NCBI GenBank assembly: GCA_937974415.1
Contig: CALJXB010000396.1
Coordinates: 1 to 5,903, forward strand
Origin: an uncultured Kiloniellales bacterium
GTDB lineage: Bacteria > Pseudomonadota > Alphaproteobacteria > Kiloniellales > JAKSDN01
Direction of reading: 5' to 3'
Length of the DNA: 5,903 nucleotides
This document shows, in pieces, positions 5,556 to 5,903 of the stretch. The notes under the pieces were generated by a model. The model saw nothing but the letters and a program-made list of their open reading frames with translations, did no database searches and was not told the DNA's origin. The translations under genes and the position numbers were made by a program. The stretch's first letter is position 1. Each line of letters starts with the position of its first letter.

Positions 5556-5903
5556 ATGACCCGTCCACCGCTTCCTCCCTTCACCGCCGAAACGGCGGCC
5601 GAAAAGGCGCGGCTCGCCGAGGACGCCTGGAACAGCCGGGACCCCAAGCGGGTGGCCCAGGCCTACACCCTCGACAGCCAATGGCGGAACCGGGCCGAGT
5701 TCATCCAGGGCCGGGACGAGATCGAGGCCCTCCTCGAGCGCAAATGGGCCCGCGAGCTGGACTATCGCCTGATCAAGGAGGTCTGGACCTACCGTGAAAA
5801 CCGCATTGCCGTGCGCTTCGCTTACGAGTGGCGCGACGACAGCGGGCAGTGGTTCCGCTCCTACGGCAACGAGAACTGGGAGTTCGACGAGCACGGCCTG
5901 ATG
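5556..5903 (+). CDS. NTF2-like (DUF1348 / SnoaL-type) protein, 3' end outside window
   Basis: An open frame of 116 codons with no stop before the window end. It begins [17 protein letters not shown] and continues with [26 protein letters not shown] (21-46), [24 protein letters not shown] (49-72), [33 protein letters not shown] (84-116). This is the nuclear-transport-factor-2-like fold of the DUF1348 family: a small cone-shaped alpha+beta barrel, cytoplasmic, usually about 150 residues, so roughly 35 residues should lie beyond the edge. The AWNSRD, WRNR and [10 protein letters not shown] segments are characteristic. The biochemical role is not established; NTF2-like proteins include isomerases, dehydratases and non-catalytic binders. 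It is divergent from the LysR gene and is its likely target. The start is supported by AGGGGA 7 nt upstream. Confidence 0.88.
   Translation, partial: MTRPPLPPFTAETAAEKARLAEDAWNSRDPKRVAQAYTLDSQWRNRAEFIQGRDEIEALLERKWARELDYRLIKEVWTYRENRIAVRFAYEWRDDSGQWFRSYGNENWEFDEHGLM

Noticed and set aside
5584..5598. Perfect 6-bp hairpin CCGCCG-AAA-CGGCGG early in the NTF2-like gene
   Set aside because: It lies inside codons for a Thr/Ala/Glu-rich N-terminus, where such repeats arise easily in GC-rich DNA; no T run or regulatory context supports a function.
5493..5894. 133-codon minus-strand open frame at the right end
   Set aside because: It is antisense to the NTF2-like gene, which has a strong ribosome site and recognisable motifs; the minus frame has neither.

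Overview
The window is GC-rich, roughly 65% by eye. The coding style and gene families fit an alphaproteobacterial chromosome, possibly near Rhodospirillales; that placement is inference from protein flavour (YajQ, the small lysine/arginine-rich FDPG..SIKGP protein, the LysR/NTF2-like pair), not from a marker gene. I see no rRNA, tRNA, CRISPR array, insertion sequence, integrase or phage gene. It reads as an ordinary chromosomal stretch of short, mostly unrelated transcription units.

Layout, left to right. (1) Bases 1-65 hold the last codons of a rightward gene that enters from outside, followed 42 nt later by a complete EutQ-like cupin gene (108-494, +); the two are probably co-transcribed. 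(2) A leftward YeeE/YedE (TsuA-like) sulfur-transport membrane protein (583-1611, -) converges on the cupin gene. (3) After about 260 nt without a convincing gene comes a 67-residue very basic protein (1873-2076, -). (4) yajQ, a nucleotide/cyclic-di-GMP-binding family protein (2298-2783, -), follows upstream. (5) Divergent from yajQ is a 75-residue cysteine-rich GDCCVxC protein (2974-3201, +), then an MscS-family mechanosensitive channel (3336-4499, +). (6) A LysR-type regulator (4506-5414, -) converges on the channel gene with only 6 nt between the stop codons. (7) Divergent from lysR, across a strikingly AT-rich spacer with nested inverted repeats, starts an NTF2-like (DUF1348/SnoaL-type) gene (5556 to the window end, +) that runs off the edge.

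Functional links are limited. The clearest regulatory unit is the lysR / NTF2-like divergent pair, with a likely operator at 5416-5453. The others look like independent housekeeping or stress functions: sulfur-compound uptake, osmotic protection, nucleotide-second-messenger binding, and a metal- or thiol-linked Cys-rich protein. I found no convincing new multi-gene system. The items most worth a second look are the operator, the GDCCVxC protein, the small basic protein, and the cysteine arrangement of the YeeE-like transporter.
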